NCBI RefSeq assembly: GCF_902779965.1
Contig: NZ_CACZDK010000047.1
Location: 1 to 33,941 of the forward strand
Origin: Fibrobacter succinogenes
Lineage (GTDB): Bacteria > Fibrobacterota > Fibrobacteria > Fibrobacterales > Fibrobacteraceae
DNA: 33,941 nucleotides
Reading direction: 5' to 3'
A program made the position numbers and the translations under genes. Position 1 is the stretch's first letter. Every line of letters begins with the position of its first letter. This document shows positions 1-6,915 of the stretch, piece by piece. The notes below the pieces were generated by a model. That model saw only the letters and a list, made by a program, of their open reading frames with translations, ran no database searches and was not told where the DNA came from.

Positions 1-642
1 GTCCATGCCGGCAATCATCAAGAGCTGCTTGTACTGCTGCGGAGACTGCGGGAGGGCGTAGAACTTGCCCGGGTTCACGCGGGACGGCACGAGGTAGTCA
101 CGTGCGCCTTCCGGTGTCGATTTGCAAAGGCACGGAGTTTCAATGTTTTCAAAACCGTTAGAATAGAAGAAGTCATAGACGGCCTTGAGGAAGCGGCTCT
201 TGAGGAGGAGCTTCTTCTGGATCCACGGACGGCGGAGGTCCAAATAGCGGTACTGCAAGCGGAGGTCGTCGTTTTCCTTGCATTCTTCGTTCGGGTCGTT
301 GATAGCGAGCGGAGAGGTGAGGGCGGCGTTCAAGATTTCGAGGCTGTCGGCCTTGACTTCGATTTCACCCGTGGCGAGCTTTTCGTTGGTGTTGCCTTCT
401 TCACGGGCGTAGACCTTACCAGTCACGTAAATAACGTATTCGTTACGGAGCTGTTCGGCGGTCTTCAACACATCGGCGTTGTAGTCCGGGTTGAAAACGA
501 TCTGGGTCTTGCCATACTTGTCGCGGAGGTCAACGAAAATCACACCACCATGGTCACGGCGGCGATCCACCCAACCGGCGAGTGTTACGGTCTGGCCAAC
601 ATCTTCCTTGCGAAGCTGGCCGCAGTTATGTGTACGTTTCAT
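1..642 (-). CDS. aspS: Aspartyl-tRNA synthetase, N-terminal part (cut by window edge)
   Basis: Class II synthetase that charges tRNA-Asp (or tRNA-Asx) with aspartate in the cytosol. The first 214 codons are present. The start reads MKRTHNCGQLRKEDVGQTV, followed by GWVDRRRDHGGVIFVDLRD, which is the OB-fold anticodon-binding domain typical of bacterial AspRS. After it come RYLDLRRP and the motif 2-type segment FENIETPCLCKSTPEGARD, which begins the catalytic core. The ATG at 642 is preceded by AAGGAT about 6 nt upstream, a good ribosome binding site. A TATATT box lies about 40 nt upstream on the same strand (complement of 677-682). The remaining core and the bacterial GAD insertion lie outside the window. 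The family assignment is secure; tRNA specificity (discriminating or not) cannot be judged. Confidence 0.95.
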   Translation of the reverse strand, partial: MKRTHNCGQLRKEDVGQTVTLAGWVDRRRDHGGVIFVDLRDKYGKTQIVFNPDYNADVLKTAEQLRNEYVIYVTGKVYAREEGNTNEKLATGEIEVKADSLEILNAALTSPLAINDPNEECKENDDLRLQYRYLDLRRPWIQKKLLLKSRFLKAVYDFFYSNGFENIETPCLCKSTPEGARDYLVPSRVNPGKFYALPQSPQQYKQLLMIAGMD

Positions 643-1022
643 GGTTGTATCCTTGAAGATAATTTTTCGGGGCAAAATATAGAAAAGTAGGAAGTAGGAA
701 GTAGGAAGTAGGAAGGAAAAAATAGTGATTAGTAGTTAGAAAATGTAGTTGGAATTGTGTTATTGACGGAGCACAGTCATTCTCGACCGAAGGGAGGGAA
801 TCCAGGCATTCTATGTCAAAAAAATCTAGGACTTTGTTTTATAGGGGAGGGGGAAAGCCTTCCCCTCGCTTCCATCGTCAGTCTCCGTGACAAAGGTCCC
901 TGAGCCTGTCGAAGGGCCGCTACCCTTTCGAGCGGGGACACCCCGCAACGCCTCGTTAAAAGCATTTGTTGTCGGCTTGAACTTTGAAAGAGCAATATGC
1001 AAAATTTGCACATACCACTTTT
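643..1022. other. Gene-free stretch with dispersed repeats upstream of aspS
   Basis: No convincing gene. It contains the 7-bp tandem repeat, a CAGTCATTCTCGACCGAAGG-type dispersed repeat at 773-804, a GGGGAGGGGGAAAGCCTTCC G-rich hairpin near 844-866, and a TGAGCCTGTCGAAGGGCC motif near 901-919. These are short palindromic intergenic modules of the sort scattered through Fibrobacter-like genomes. Short minus-strand open frames here run through the repeats and have no recognisable domain. Confidence 0.5.
685..714. repeat. 7-bp tandem repeat (AAGTAGG x4)
   Basis: Four perfect copies of AAGTAGG followed by a partial copy, about 45 nt upstream of the aspS start. Related GTAGGAAGTAG strings recur at 11758-11787 after the V-ATPase operon, so this is a dispersed low-complexity motif of this genome rather than a gene-specific site. 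Confidence 0.9.
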
Positions 1023-1025
1023 GAT

Positions 1026-1060
1026 GTTTTATCTCAGCTTATAAAGAGCCCCTATAAGAC
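1026..1060. repeat. CRISPR-like 35-nt direct repeat, copy 1
   Basis: Begins GTTTTATCTCAGCTTATAAA and matches copy 2 (1225-1259) at about 31 of 35 positions. Like type II-C CRISPR repeats it begins GTTTTA, contains a small internal inverted repeat, and has a TATAA-like -10 box near its end. This copy has lost the AAAAT terminus. It immediately follows, on the minus strand, the terminator of the orphan RNA at 1064-1181. Confidence 0.5.
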
Positions 1061-1063
1061 AAT

Positions 1064-1092
1064 AAAAAAAGCCACCCCTTTTCAGGATGACT
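1064..1092 (-). terminator. Rho-independent terminator of the orphan small RNA
   Basis: On the minus strand AGTCATCC pairs with GGGTGGCT (eight pairs including G-U) around a short loop, followed directly by a run of seven T. Confidence 0.65.
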
Positions 1093-1181
1093 AAGCACTT
1101 ACGTGCAGCTGGCCTGTAGGCTCCATAACGCCCCGACGGAATCCGGTTGATCATTTGGTTATGGCCATCACAACGTTCATC
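1064..1181 (-). ncRNA. Orphan small RNA with promoter and terminator
   Basis: A minus-strand transcript of about 118 nt is predicted from a strong promoter to a rho-independent terminator, with no open frame. Visible pairings are GGCCATAAC with GTTATGGAGCC as the long closing helix, a CCG...CGG hairpin inside it, a GCC-TACA-GGC hairpin, a GCAC-GTAA-GTGC tetraloop hairpin, and the terminator stem. The family is not recognised; it does not match the conserved cores of tmRNA, SRP RNA, RNase P RNA or 6S RNA as I know them. It lies between two CRISPR-like repeats downstream of cas1/cas2 remnants, so a tracrRNA or scaRNA relic is possible, but no anti-repeat was found inside it. Confidence 0.5.
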
Positions 1182-1187
1182 ATCCAT

Positions 1188-1216
1188 AATATATCATTTT
1201 TCACAAGGAAAGTCAA
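1188..1216 (-). promoter_or_regulatory. Promoter of the orphan small RNA
   Basis: On the minus strand TTGACT (1216-1211), a spacer of exactly 17 nt, then TATATT (1193-1188). This is close to the sigma-70 consensus and predicts a start near 1181. It begins 8 nt beyond the CRISPR-like repeat copy 2. Confidence 0.6.
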
Positions 1217-1224
1217 TACCCCAT

Positions 1225-1259
1225 GTTTTATCTCGGCTCATAAAGAGCCCCTATAAAAT
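1225..1259. repeat. CRISPR-like 35-nt direct repeat, copy 2
   Basis: Begins GTTTTATCTCGGCTCATAAA and ends CCCCTATAAAAT, with an internal GGCTC/GAGCC inverted repeat. GTTTTA at one end and TAAAAT at the other is the layout of type II-C repeats such as that of Campylobacter jejuni, where the 3' end carries a -10 box. The sense strand is plus, opposite to the cas remnants, which also occurs in type II-C loci. Only two copies exist and they are 199 nt apart, so this is not a working array. Confidence 0.5.
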
Positions 1260-1281
1260 CAAAATCGTTTTCACTCCTATA

Positions 1282-1369
1282 AGAATCTATGAGGAAGGAC
1301 GGTAAACTCCTTCATACGGATTCGAAAATCCCAAGCGGCCCACCATTTCCGCTTACTCACATAGATTCT
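1282..1369 (-). ncRNA. Candidate cloverleaf-like structured RNA
   Basis: On the minus strand a perfect 10-bp helix (AGAATCTATG, 1369-1360, with CATAGATTCT, 1291-1282) encloses three hairpins in series: AAGCGG/CCGCTT with a 10-nt loop (1354-1333), GGATT-TTCG-AATCC with a stable UUCG-type loop (1331-1318), and GAAGGA/TCCTTC (1313-1294). The predicted transcription start falls on the first base of the closing helix. It is not a tRNA: the closing helix is 10 bp, there is no CCA and no D or anticodon arm of normal size. Function unknown. It sits in the CRISPR scar between the cas2 remnant and repeat copy 2. Confidence 0.5.
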
Positions 1370-1376
1370 AATAATG

Positions 1377-1405
1377 AATATACCTTTATTTATGCGGGTT
1401 CGCAA
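1377..1405 (-). promoter_or_regulatory. Promoter of the cloverleaf-like RNA
   Basis: Minus strand TTGCGA (1405-1400), 17-nt spacer, TATATT (1382-1377). The predicted start is 1370-1369, exactly at the base of the 10-bp helix. Confidence 0.5.
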
Positions 1406-1464
1406 GCGTTTCTCTTGTGAAAAAATCAGAAAAATTGGATAAAAAGCGAGCAAGTGAGTGTCGC

Positions 1465-1521
1465 GACAAAATGCTTGCATTTTGTCATGACCGAACGCAG
1501 CCTGCGGACGCATTTTGCGTC
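1465..1521. repeat. Cluster of short perfect hairpins
   Basis: Three adjacent inverted repeats: GACAAAATGC/GCATTTTGTC (1465-1486), CGCAG/CTGCG (near 1495-1506) and GACGCA/TGCGTC (1507-1521). The arrangement, a purine-rich GCGAGCAA lead, a hairpin with a central TT, then a GACGC...GCGTC hairpin, is repeated with different sequence at 21633-21734. It overlaps the decayed end of the cas2 remnant, so it may have inserted there. Confidence 0.6.
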
Positions 1522-1715
1522 AATCCTGTGATTTTGGGCCATTTTTTTGGAGCCTTGGTGTTGTGTTGCCGAAGTGGCTGTATATTTCGGCAAATTCCCT
1601 CAGGATGCATACCGTGGAGCGGGGCTCGATTATATTGGCGATTCGTCGTCGGTGAGTCCTTATGTCTGCCGCTTTTGCAGTGCCTCGGAAAATCGAAAAT
1701 TGTTACAACCCACAT
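1485..1715 (-). pseudogene. cas2: Decayed cas2 remnant
   Basis: Cas2 is the small ferredoxin-fold partner of the Cas1 spacer integrase. The frame opens with MWVVTIFDFPR, which matches the first beta strand of type II Cas2 proteins (pattern MW-hydrophobic-FD-P). The remainder does not follow the family: it is shorter than normal, and a PEG-type segment (HPEGICRNI) appears far too early, so an internal deletion and frame changes are likely. The ATG at 1715 overlaps the end of the cas1 remnant by 13 nt, the normal cas1-cas2 layout. The rest of the frame runs into a hairpin cluster. The call rests on about 11 residues plus position. Confidence 0.55.
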
Positions 1716-1942
1716 GATAACCTCGGGTATGAAATGTTCTTGGTTTCGCCCATGAAAAATTTGACGACGGAGGCGGTGGTGTAGGTGAGACATGTTCCTA
1801 ACTGCACCATCTGTTCCCCGAAGGGAATGTTGGTGTAGAATAGTTCCAGAAAGGATGCCTTGACTTCTTTGTCCAACTTTTTCTTTTTTGCTGCGTGTAA
1901 TTTGTACGCAATCTGATCGATGAATGGACGGTAGGGTTCCAT
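1703..1942 (-). pseudogene. cas1: C-terminal fragment of type II Cas1
   Basis: Cas1 is the CRISPR spacer-acquisition integrase, normally about 290-310 residues. Only the last ~80 residues remain. MEPYRPFIDQIAYKL corresponds to the conserved (L/F)MEP(Y/F)RP-x-VD segment, DKEVKASFLELF to the following helix, and TTASVVKFFMGETKNISYP to the C-terminal region of type II Cas1. The in-frame codons just upstream (IED before the methionine) also fit the family, but a stop at 1976-1978 closes the frame, so the N-terminal domain and most catalytic residues are missing. The break coincides with the promoter region of the divergent ATPase gene. It cannot encode an active integrase. Confidence 0.8.
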
Positions 1943-1953
1943 GATGTCCTCTA

Positions 1954-1990
1954 TTGACTTTTTTAACTTAATAAGTTAAATTTAAGTTAA
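1954..1990 (+). promoter_or_regulatory. Promoter with operator-like palindrome for the AAA ATPase gene
   Basis: TTGACT (1954-1959), 17-nt spacer, TAAATT (1977-1982). The spacer holds the perfect inverted repeat TTAACTT-AAT-AAGTTAA (1963-1979), and a third half-site AAGTTAA lies at 1984-1990 over the expected start. A regulator bound there would block polymerase. The same DNA carries the broken end of the cas1 frame on the other strand. Confidence 0.5.
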
Positions 1991-2005
1991 ACGGGCGAGG
2001 TGAGC

Positions 2006-3694
2006 ATGGGCGGTATTACCTACAAGACGATTAACGGCAAGCGTTATGCATACTACCAGTGGACTGAAAACGGAAAACAGCATAGCCGTCGTGTGAAGGA
2101 TGACGAGTTCTTGGAACTTTCCGCAAAAATTGCTGCGGAGCGTTCTGCTGTTTATTCTGCGGCTCCCCAGTTCAAGACTGATGTGAAAATCGGGTCGCAG
2201 TTGACGCGTTTCTATGCTTCTGTGATGAAGTGGAAAAAACGTGAAATTTTTAGCGTCCTTCATGATTATGTCTATGGTGAAAGTAACGACCGTGTTATGA
2301 TTCTCTATGGGCTTCGTCGCACGGGAAAGACGACTCTAGTCCGTCAGCTTATCGGTGAAATGTCGTCAGAAATGCAGATGAAGACGGCGTTTGTTCAGCT
2401 GAGTTCTCGTCATTCGTTGGCCGAAGTCAATCACGATCTTAAGTTGCTGGAATCGTTGGGCTATCGCTATGTCTTTGTGGATGAAGTGACGATGCTTCAA
2501 GATTTTATCGAGGGGGCCGCACTTTTTTCCGATATTTTTGCTGCAAGCGGAATGAAAATTGTGCTTTCGGGAACGGATTCTTTGGGTTTTGTGTTTTCTG
2601 AGGATGAACAACTTTATGACCGTTGCTTTTTGCTGCATACAACTTTCATTCCTTATCGTGAATTTGAAAATGTTCTTGGTGTGGTCGGAATAGATCGATT
2701 TATTGAGTTTGGGGGCACCATGAGCATGGGTGGGAGTAATTACAATACAGATAGATTTACCTTCGCTACAAAGAAAAGTGCTGACGAGTATGTGGATTCT
2801 GCGATTGCTCGCAATATCCAGCATTCGCTAAAATGCTACCAGCATGAGGGGCATTTTCGTTCGTTGCAAGAACTCTACAATGCGGGTGAATTGACGAGCG
2901 CCATCAACCGCGTTGTGGAGGATGGGAATCACCGGTTTACCATTGACGTTTTAACCCGGAATTTTAAGTCCGGTGATTTGAAAAGGTCTCAAGCGAATCT
3001 TCGCCGCGACAGGTTTAAACCTACGGATGTTTTGGATCGTGTTGACATAGATTCTGTTACAAAACGGTTAAAAGAACTATTGCTGATCAAGGACAGGGAG
3101 GAACAGTCTGTTGCCATAAATGAATCGCACAGGGCCGAAATCAAGGAATATTTGGATTTGCTTGACCTTACTTGCGATATAGATGTTGTCAACATGTCTA
3201 GCTTGAATGAACAGCGTTCTCGGACGGTTCTTTCGCAGCCGGGGCTTCGGTTTGCTCAAGCCTCGGCACTGATTCAGAGTCTGTTGCTTGATGAAACGTT
3301 TAGAGACATCTCAATTGCCGAACGCATGTCTATCGAGAAACGGATCCTCGATGAAATTCGTGGACGTATGATGGAAGAAATTGTCTTGCTAGAAACGAAA
3401 ATGGCTCGACCTGATATGCAAGTTTTTCAATTGCAGTTTGCAGTCGGGGAGTTCGATATGGTTGTTTTTGACCCACGTAATGCTTGTTGTGAAATTTACG
3501 AGATTAAGCATTGTGGCCAAATGGCAAAGGAACAGTGCCGCCATTTGCTTGATTCTAAGAAATGCGCGGATACGGAATTCCGTTACGGAAAAATTCATAG
3601 CAAGAACGTGATTTACCGTGGAAATGCGGGAACTTTTGGCGAAATCCGTTATTTGAATGTCGAGGATTATCTGAAGAGCCTGCGAAACAACTGA
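2006..3694 (+). CDS. AAA-type ATPase with C-terminal PD-(D/E)XK-like nuclease site
   Basis: A 562-residue protein. The first ~50 residues (ITYKTINGKRYAYYQWTENG, then a basic helix) resemble the DNA-contacting N-terminal segment seen in some transposases. The P-loop is GLRRTGKTT (Lys ~108), Walker B is YVFVDEVTML, and the sensor-like strand is IVLSGTDS, as in the AAA_14 group of ATP-binding proteins. The C-terminus has D484 in GEFDMVVFD and E499-I-K501 in EIYEIKH, a PD-(D/E)XK-like arrangement. ATG at 2006 is preferred over GTG at 2000 because GAGGTGA lies just upstream at the right distance. It stands alone, divergent from the cas remnants, with its own promoter. Proteins of this class are frequent in rumen Fibrobacter and Bacteroidetes; their role is unclear, with mobile-element or defence work plausible. 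Confidence 0.75.
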   Translation: MGGITYKTINGKRYAYYQWTENGKQHSRRVKDDEFLELSAKIAAERSAVYSAAPQFKTDVKIGSQLTRFYASVMKWKKREIFSVLHDYVYGESNDRVMILYGLRRTGKTTLVRQLIGEMSSEMQMKTAFVQLSSRHSLAEVNHDLKLLESLGYRYVFVDEVTMLQDFIEGAALFSDIFAASGMKIVLSGTDSLGFVFSEDEQLYDRCFLLHTTFIPYREFENVLGVVGIDRFIEFGGTMSMGGSNYNTDRFTFATKKSADEYVDSAIARNIQHSLKCYQHEGHFRSLQELYNAGELTSAINRVVEDGNHRFTIDVLTRNFKSGDLKRSQANLRRDRFKPTDVLDRVDIDSVTKRLKELLLIKDREEQSVAINESHRAEIKEYLDLLDLTCDIDVVNMSSLNEQRSRTVLSQPGLRFAQASALIQSLLLDETFRDISIAERMSIEKRILDEIRGRMMEEIVLLETKMARPDMQVFQLQFAVGEFDMVVFDPRNACCEIYEIKHCGQMAKEQCRHLLDSKKCADTEFRYGKIHSKNVIYRGNAGTFGEIRYLNVEDYLKSLRNN

Positions 3695-3722
3695 CCGCAT
3701 TTTCTCCGGTTTTTGACCTCGC

Positions 3723-3778
3723 TTACACCCCCTGTAACATCCCTTACGGGACGTGTAAATTCCATACATCTGGTGTAA
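3723..3778 (+). other. Alternative hairpins after the ATPase gene; rest of the 297-nt gap unremarkable
   Basis: TTACACC (3723-3729) can pair with GTGTAA (3753-3758), enclosing TCCC-TTAC-GGGA, or with GGTGTAA (3772-3778). No T run follows, so it is not a standard terminator. The rest of the gap to 3991 is AT-rich and carries the V-ATPase promoter. Confidence 0.3.
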
Positions 3779-3899
3779 AAATGGACGTTAAGGCATGAAT
3801 TTTGCATATAGGAAAATTTTCCTTTTATCGCTCCTTTTGGTCTTTTTATCGCCCATTTTCGCAAGTAAACAATATTTTCGCAACTTTTTGACGATTTTC

Positions 3900-3929
3900 T
3901 TGTCTTTTTTAATTTTTTACTTGTATATT
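3900..3929 (+). promoter_or_regulatory. Probable V-ATPase operon promoter
   Basis: TTGTCT (3900-3905), 18-nt spacer, TATATT (3924-3929) preceded by TG. The start is expected near 3936, giving a leader of about 55 nt with a small ACCC/GGGT hairpin before the GGAG ribosome binding site at 3982-3985. Confidence 0.45.
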
Positions 3930-3991
3930 CTTTTCTGTGTTTAATGAAAATACCCTATTTTGGGGTGTTTTGGTTCAATTTGGAGATTTAA

Positions 3992-4594
3992 ATGGCAGAA
4001 GATTTGCAAGCCCTGATGGAACGCATCCAGAAGGATGCTGTCGAAAAGGCTGAACTCGCAGCAGCAGATATTATTTCTAAGGCAAAAGACAAGGCCGCCG
4101 AAATTGTGAAGGCCGCCGAAGACGAAGCCAAGGCAAAACTCGAAAACGCCGACAAGGAAGCTCAAGCATTTACAGAACGCAGCGAACGCACTTTGGAACA
4201 GTCCGCACGTGATTTGCTCCTCTCGGTGGGCAAGAATCTCGAAAAAATGATTCTCGATCTTCTCAGCCTCCAAGTTGAAAAATCTCTCGATGAATCAACT
4301 GTGAAGAACATGCTTCTCACCGTTGCCAAGAGCTATACCTCCGATATCGAAATTGATTTCTCCGAAGCCGATGCGAAGGCTCTTTCGAGCTTTGTCATGG
4401 GCGAATTTGCGAAACAGCTCAAGGCTGGCGTCAAGGTCGAAAGCGACAAGGGCGTCAAGTTCGGCTTCCGCGTTAAGCTCGATGGCGGCAAGGTCAGCCA
4501 CGAATTTACAGAACAGGCAATGGCGGAATCTCTTTCTGCCTTGCTCAGACCGCAGCTTGCAAAGATTGTAAACAAGGCCGCCCAGGGCAAATAA
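3992..4594 (+). CDS. atpE: V-type ATP synthase/ATPase subunit E (peripheral stalk)
   Basis: A 200-residue peripheral-stalk subunit that, with subunit G/H, holds the catalytic head still against the rotor. The N-terminal ~85 residues form a long Ala/Lys/Glu-rich helix (AEIVKAAEDEAKAKLENADK), as expected for the coiled-coil stalk; the C-terminal part is the globular alpha/beta domain that contacts subunit B. It is the first gene of the operon, with GGAG 6 nt before the ATG, and is 9 nt from the next gene. No separate G/H subunit gene is present in the cluster. Confidence 0.88.
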   Translation: MAEDLQALMERIQKDAVEKAELAAADIISKAKDKAAEIVKAAEDEAKAKLENADKEAQAFTERSERTLEQSARDLLLSVGKNLEKMILDLLSLQVEKSLDESTVKNMLLTVAKSYTSDIEIDFSEADAKALSSFVMGEFAKQLKAGVKVESDKGVKFGFRVKLDGGKVSHEFTEQAMAESLSALLRPQLAKIVNKAAQGK

Positions 4595-4603
4595 GGCGGT
4601 CCA

Positions 4604-5140
4604 ATGAGCAGTCCAGCATATTTGATGGCATCGCTTCCGATGCTAGAACTGGGCGACGTTCCGCCCCTTAGCATGGCCGAGTTCCGTGGCCGTTGCGAAG
4701 GTGTGCTGGATGCCCCAGAACTTGAAGCGCTCGACGCTCTCTTAGCGGGCGAAGAGTGCGATGATGAATTTGTTCGGGAATACCAATCCCGTGAAATCCA
4801 GATGAGAAACGTTTCCGGAAGGCTCCGCGCCCAAGCGTGGGGGCCTGAAGTGCGTTTTGCGGAACGTTCTTTCTCTGGTTATGACGTCACCTTTGCTAAG
4901 ATGATCCAGGACGCGTTCATGAAGGCCAGTCCGCTAGAAAAGGAACAGGATATCGACCGCGCCCGTTTCTGGCTTGTTGATTCTCTTGCCGGTGTAGGCG
5001 AGGGAACGGTCAAGCACGTTTATGCTTACGCGATTAAGCTCAAAATTTGTGAGCGCTGGGCTGGCATAAACGAAATTGCAGGTGATAAAGCCGTCATCAA
5101 TGTTATTAATGCTAACGATCCTGCGTTTAGGCAGGAATGA
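4604..5140 (+). CDS. DUF2764 family V-ATPase operon protein (subunit C-like)
   Basis: A 178-residue protein of the DUF2764 family, which sits between subunits E and A in V-ATPase operons of chlamydiae, spirochaetes and Bacteroidetes and is thought to act as the central-shaft socket (subunit C/d-like). Visible features are the N-terminal YLMASLPML-x-LGDVPPLS segment, typical of the family, and a helical C-terminal half (FWLVDSLAGVGEGTVKHVYA). The role is inferred from position; there is no independent subunit C gene in this operon, which supports it. Its stop codon lies 17 nt before the preferred subunit A start. Confidence 0.8.
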   Translation: MSSPAYLMASLPMLELGDVPPLSMAEFRGRCEGVLDAPELEALDALLAGEECDDEFVREYQSREIQMRNVSGRLRAQAWGPEVRFAERSFSGYDVTFAKMIQDAFMKASPLEKEQDIDRARFWLVDSLAGVGEGTVKHVYAYAIKLKICERWAGINEIAGDKAVINVINANDPAFRQE

Positions 5141-5157
5141 TTGGAGGTCCATTTTCA

Positions 5158-6915
5158 ATGGCTAGTATCGGAAAAATAACCGGCGTCAACGGAAACTTGA
5201 TTCGTGTAAAGTTCGAAAGCGCCGTTTCCCAGAACGAAGTGGCTTATGCAAAGCTCGTTACGAAGAACAAAGAAGGTAAGGCTGAAATCATTCCCCTCAA
5301 GAGCGAAGTGATTCGTATCCGCGGTGATTACGCTGAACTCCAGGTATTCGAAGATACGACTGGCCTTAAGGCTGGCGACGAAGTCGAATTTACCGGTGAA
5401 CTTTTGTCTGTTGAACTTGGCCCTGGCCTTCTGACTCAAGTGTTTGACGGTCTCCAGAACCCGCTGCCGAAGCTTGCTGACGAATGCGGCTTCTTCCTCC
5501 AGCGCGGTAAGTACTTGAAGGCTCTCCCGCGTGATACCAAGTGGGCTTTTACTCCGGTTGCTAAAGTGGGCGATGTGGTTGTTGCCGGTGATACCATCGG
5601 TACGGTTCCCGAAGGCGTGTTCTCGCACCGCATCATGGTGCCGTTCAAGCTCCTAGGCAAGTGGACTGTAGATTATGTGACTCCGGCTGGTGACCGCGTT
5701 GTCGAAGATGTTGTCGCAAAGCTCAAGAACGATAAGGGCGAAACCGTCGATGTGACGATGGTGCAGACCTGGCCGGTGAAGATGCCGATCAAGGCTTTCG
5801 AAGAACGCTTGCGCCCCTCCAAGCCGCTTACTATGCAGCAGCGCATTATCGATACGTTCTTCCCCGTGATGCAGGGCGGTACGTTCTGTACGCCGGGCCC
5901 CTTCGGTGCCGGTAAGACCGTGCTCCAGCAGCTCATGAGCCGTTATGCCGACGTGGACATCGTGATTTTGGCTGCTTGCGGTGAACGTGCTGGTGAAGTG
6001 GTGGAAACCCTTCGCGAATTCCCGGAATTGATTGACCCGCGTACGGGCAAGTCCTTGATGGAACGTACGCTGATTATTTGTAACACGTCTTCGATGCCGG
6101 TGGCTGCTCGTGAAGCTTCCGTTTATACCGGCGTAACCCTCGCTGAATACTACCGCCAGATGGGCCTCAACGTGCTCTTGCTTGCAGACTCCACATCTCG
6201 TTGGGCTCAGGCTCTGCGCGAAATGAGCGGCCGTTTGGAAGAAATTCCGGGCGAAGAAGCATTCCCGGCTTACCTCGAATCCGTGATCGCTTCGTTCTAC
6301 GAACGCGGTGGTGTTGTCCGCCTCAAGGACGGTTCGACAGGCTCCGTGACGATTTGCGGTTCTGTTTCTCCGGCTGGTGGTAACTTCGAAGAACCGGTGA
6401 CTCAGGCAACCCTTAAGGTGGTGGGCGCATTCCTCGGCCTTAGCCGTGAACGTTCTGACCAACGTCGCTTCCCGGCTATCCATCCGCTTGATTCTTGGTC
6501 CAAGTACGAAGGCATTATCGATTCCAAGAAGGTGGCTGAAGCCCGCACCATTCTCGCTAACGGCGTGGATGTGAACAACATGATGAAGGTCGTGGGCGAA
6601 GAAGGTACTTCCATCGAAGACTTTATTGTTTATCTGAAATCCGAATACTTGGATGCAGTTTATCTGCAACAGGACGCTTATAACGAAATTGATGCGGCCT
6701 GCTCTGCTGAACGCCAGAAGTACGTGTTCGACAAGATTTACACGATTCTTAAAACGCCGATGTCGTTTGCCGAAAAGGATGTCGCTCGTACGTTCTTCCT
6801 CAAGCTCACGCAGGCAACCAAGGACTGGAACCGCGTGGCATTTGACTCTCAGGAATTCAAGGATCTCGAATCCAGTATTTTTGCTTCCGTAAAGGAGGTT
6901 TCTGCTAATGCATAA
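5158..6915 (+). CDS. atpA: V-type ATPase catalytic subunit A
   Basis: Catalytic nucleotide-binding subunit of the A3B3 head. The 585-residue length is normal. The N-terminal beta-barrel domain ([15 protein letters not shown]) is followed by the A-subunit insertion, then P-loop [12 protein letters not shown] (Lys253, Thr254), the GER loop [12 protein letters not shown], and [21 protein letters not shown] chose ATG 5158 rather than 5137 because TTGGAGGTCC stands 8-17 nt before it and the protein then begins MASIGKITG like its relatives. The gene overlaps the start of subunit B by 8 nt (AAAGGAGG lies inside its 3' end), indicating translational coupling. Confidence 0.96.
   Translation: MASIGKITGVNGNLIRVKFESAVSQNEVAYAKLVTKNKEGKAEIIPLKSEVIRIRGDYAELQVFEDTTGLKAGDEVEFTGELLSVELGPGLLTQVFDGLQNPLPKLADECGFFLQRGKYLKALPRDTKWAFTPVAKVGDVVVAGDTIGTVPEGVFSHRIMVPFKLLGKWTVDYVTPAGDRVVEDVVAKLKNDKGETVDVTMVQTWPVKMPIKAFEERLRPSKPLTMQQRIIDTFFPVMQGGTFCTPGPFGAGKTVLQQLMSRYADVDIVILAACGERAGEVVETLREFPELIDPRTGKSLMERTLIICNTSSMPVAAREASVYTGVTLAEYYRQMGLNVLLLADSTSRWAQALREMSGRLEEIPGEEAFPAYLESVIASFYERGGVVRLKDGSTGSVTICGSVSPAGGNFEEPVTQATLKVVGAFLGLSRERSDQRRFPAIHPLDSWSKYEGIIDSKKVAEARTILANGVDVNNMMKVVGEEGTSIEDFIVYLKSEYLDAVYLQQDAYNEIDAACSAERQKYVFDKIYTILKTPMSFAEKDVARTFFLKLTQATKDWNRVAFDSQEFKDLESSIFASVKEVSANA

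Noticed and set aside
816-1013. Minus-strand small genes of 61-65 codons
   Set aside because: They are read through dispersed palindromic repeats in two frames with no domain.
1064-1181. Functional tracrRNA
   Set aside because: The predicted transcript has no segment complementary to the CRISPR-like repeat, so tracrRNA identity is not supported; kept only as an orphan RNA.
1282-1369. tRNA gene
   Set aside because: Although cloverleaf-like with a TTCGAATCC string, the closing helix is 10 bp, arm sizes are wrong and no anticodon arm or CCA end fits.
2000-2005. GTG start for the AAA ATPase gene
   Set aside because: GAGGTGA overlaps it and is placed correctly for the ATG at 2006 instead.
5653-6669. 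Long minus-strand open frame (338 codons) inside the V-ATPase A gene
   Set aside because: Antisense shadow of the A subunit: His/Arg-rich, no domain, and the plus strand encodes a certain gene.
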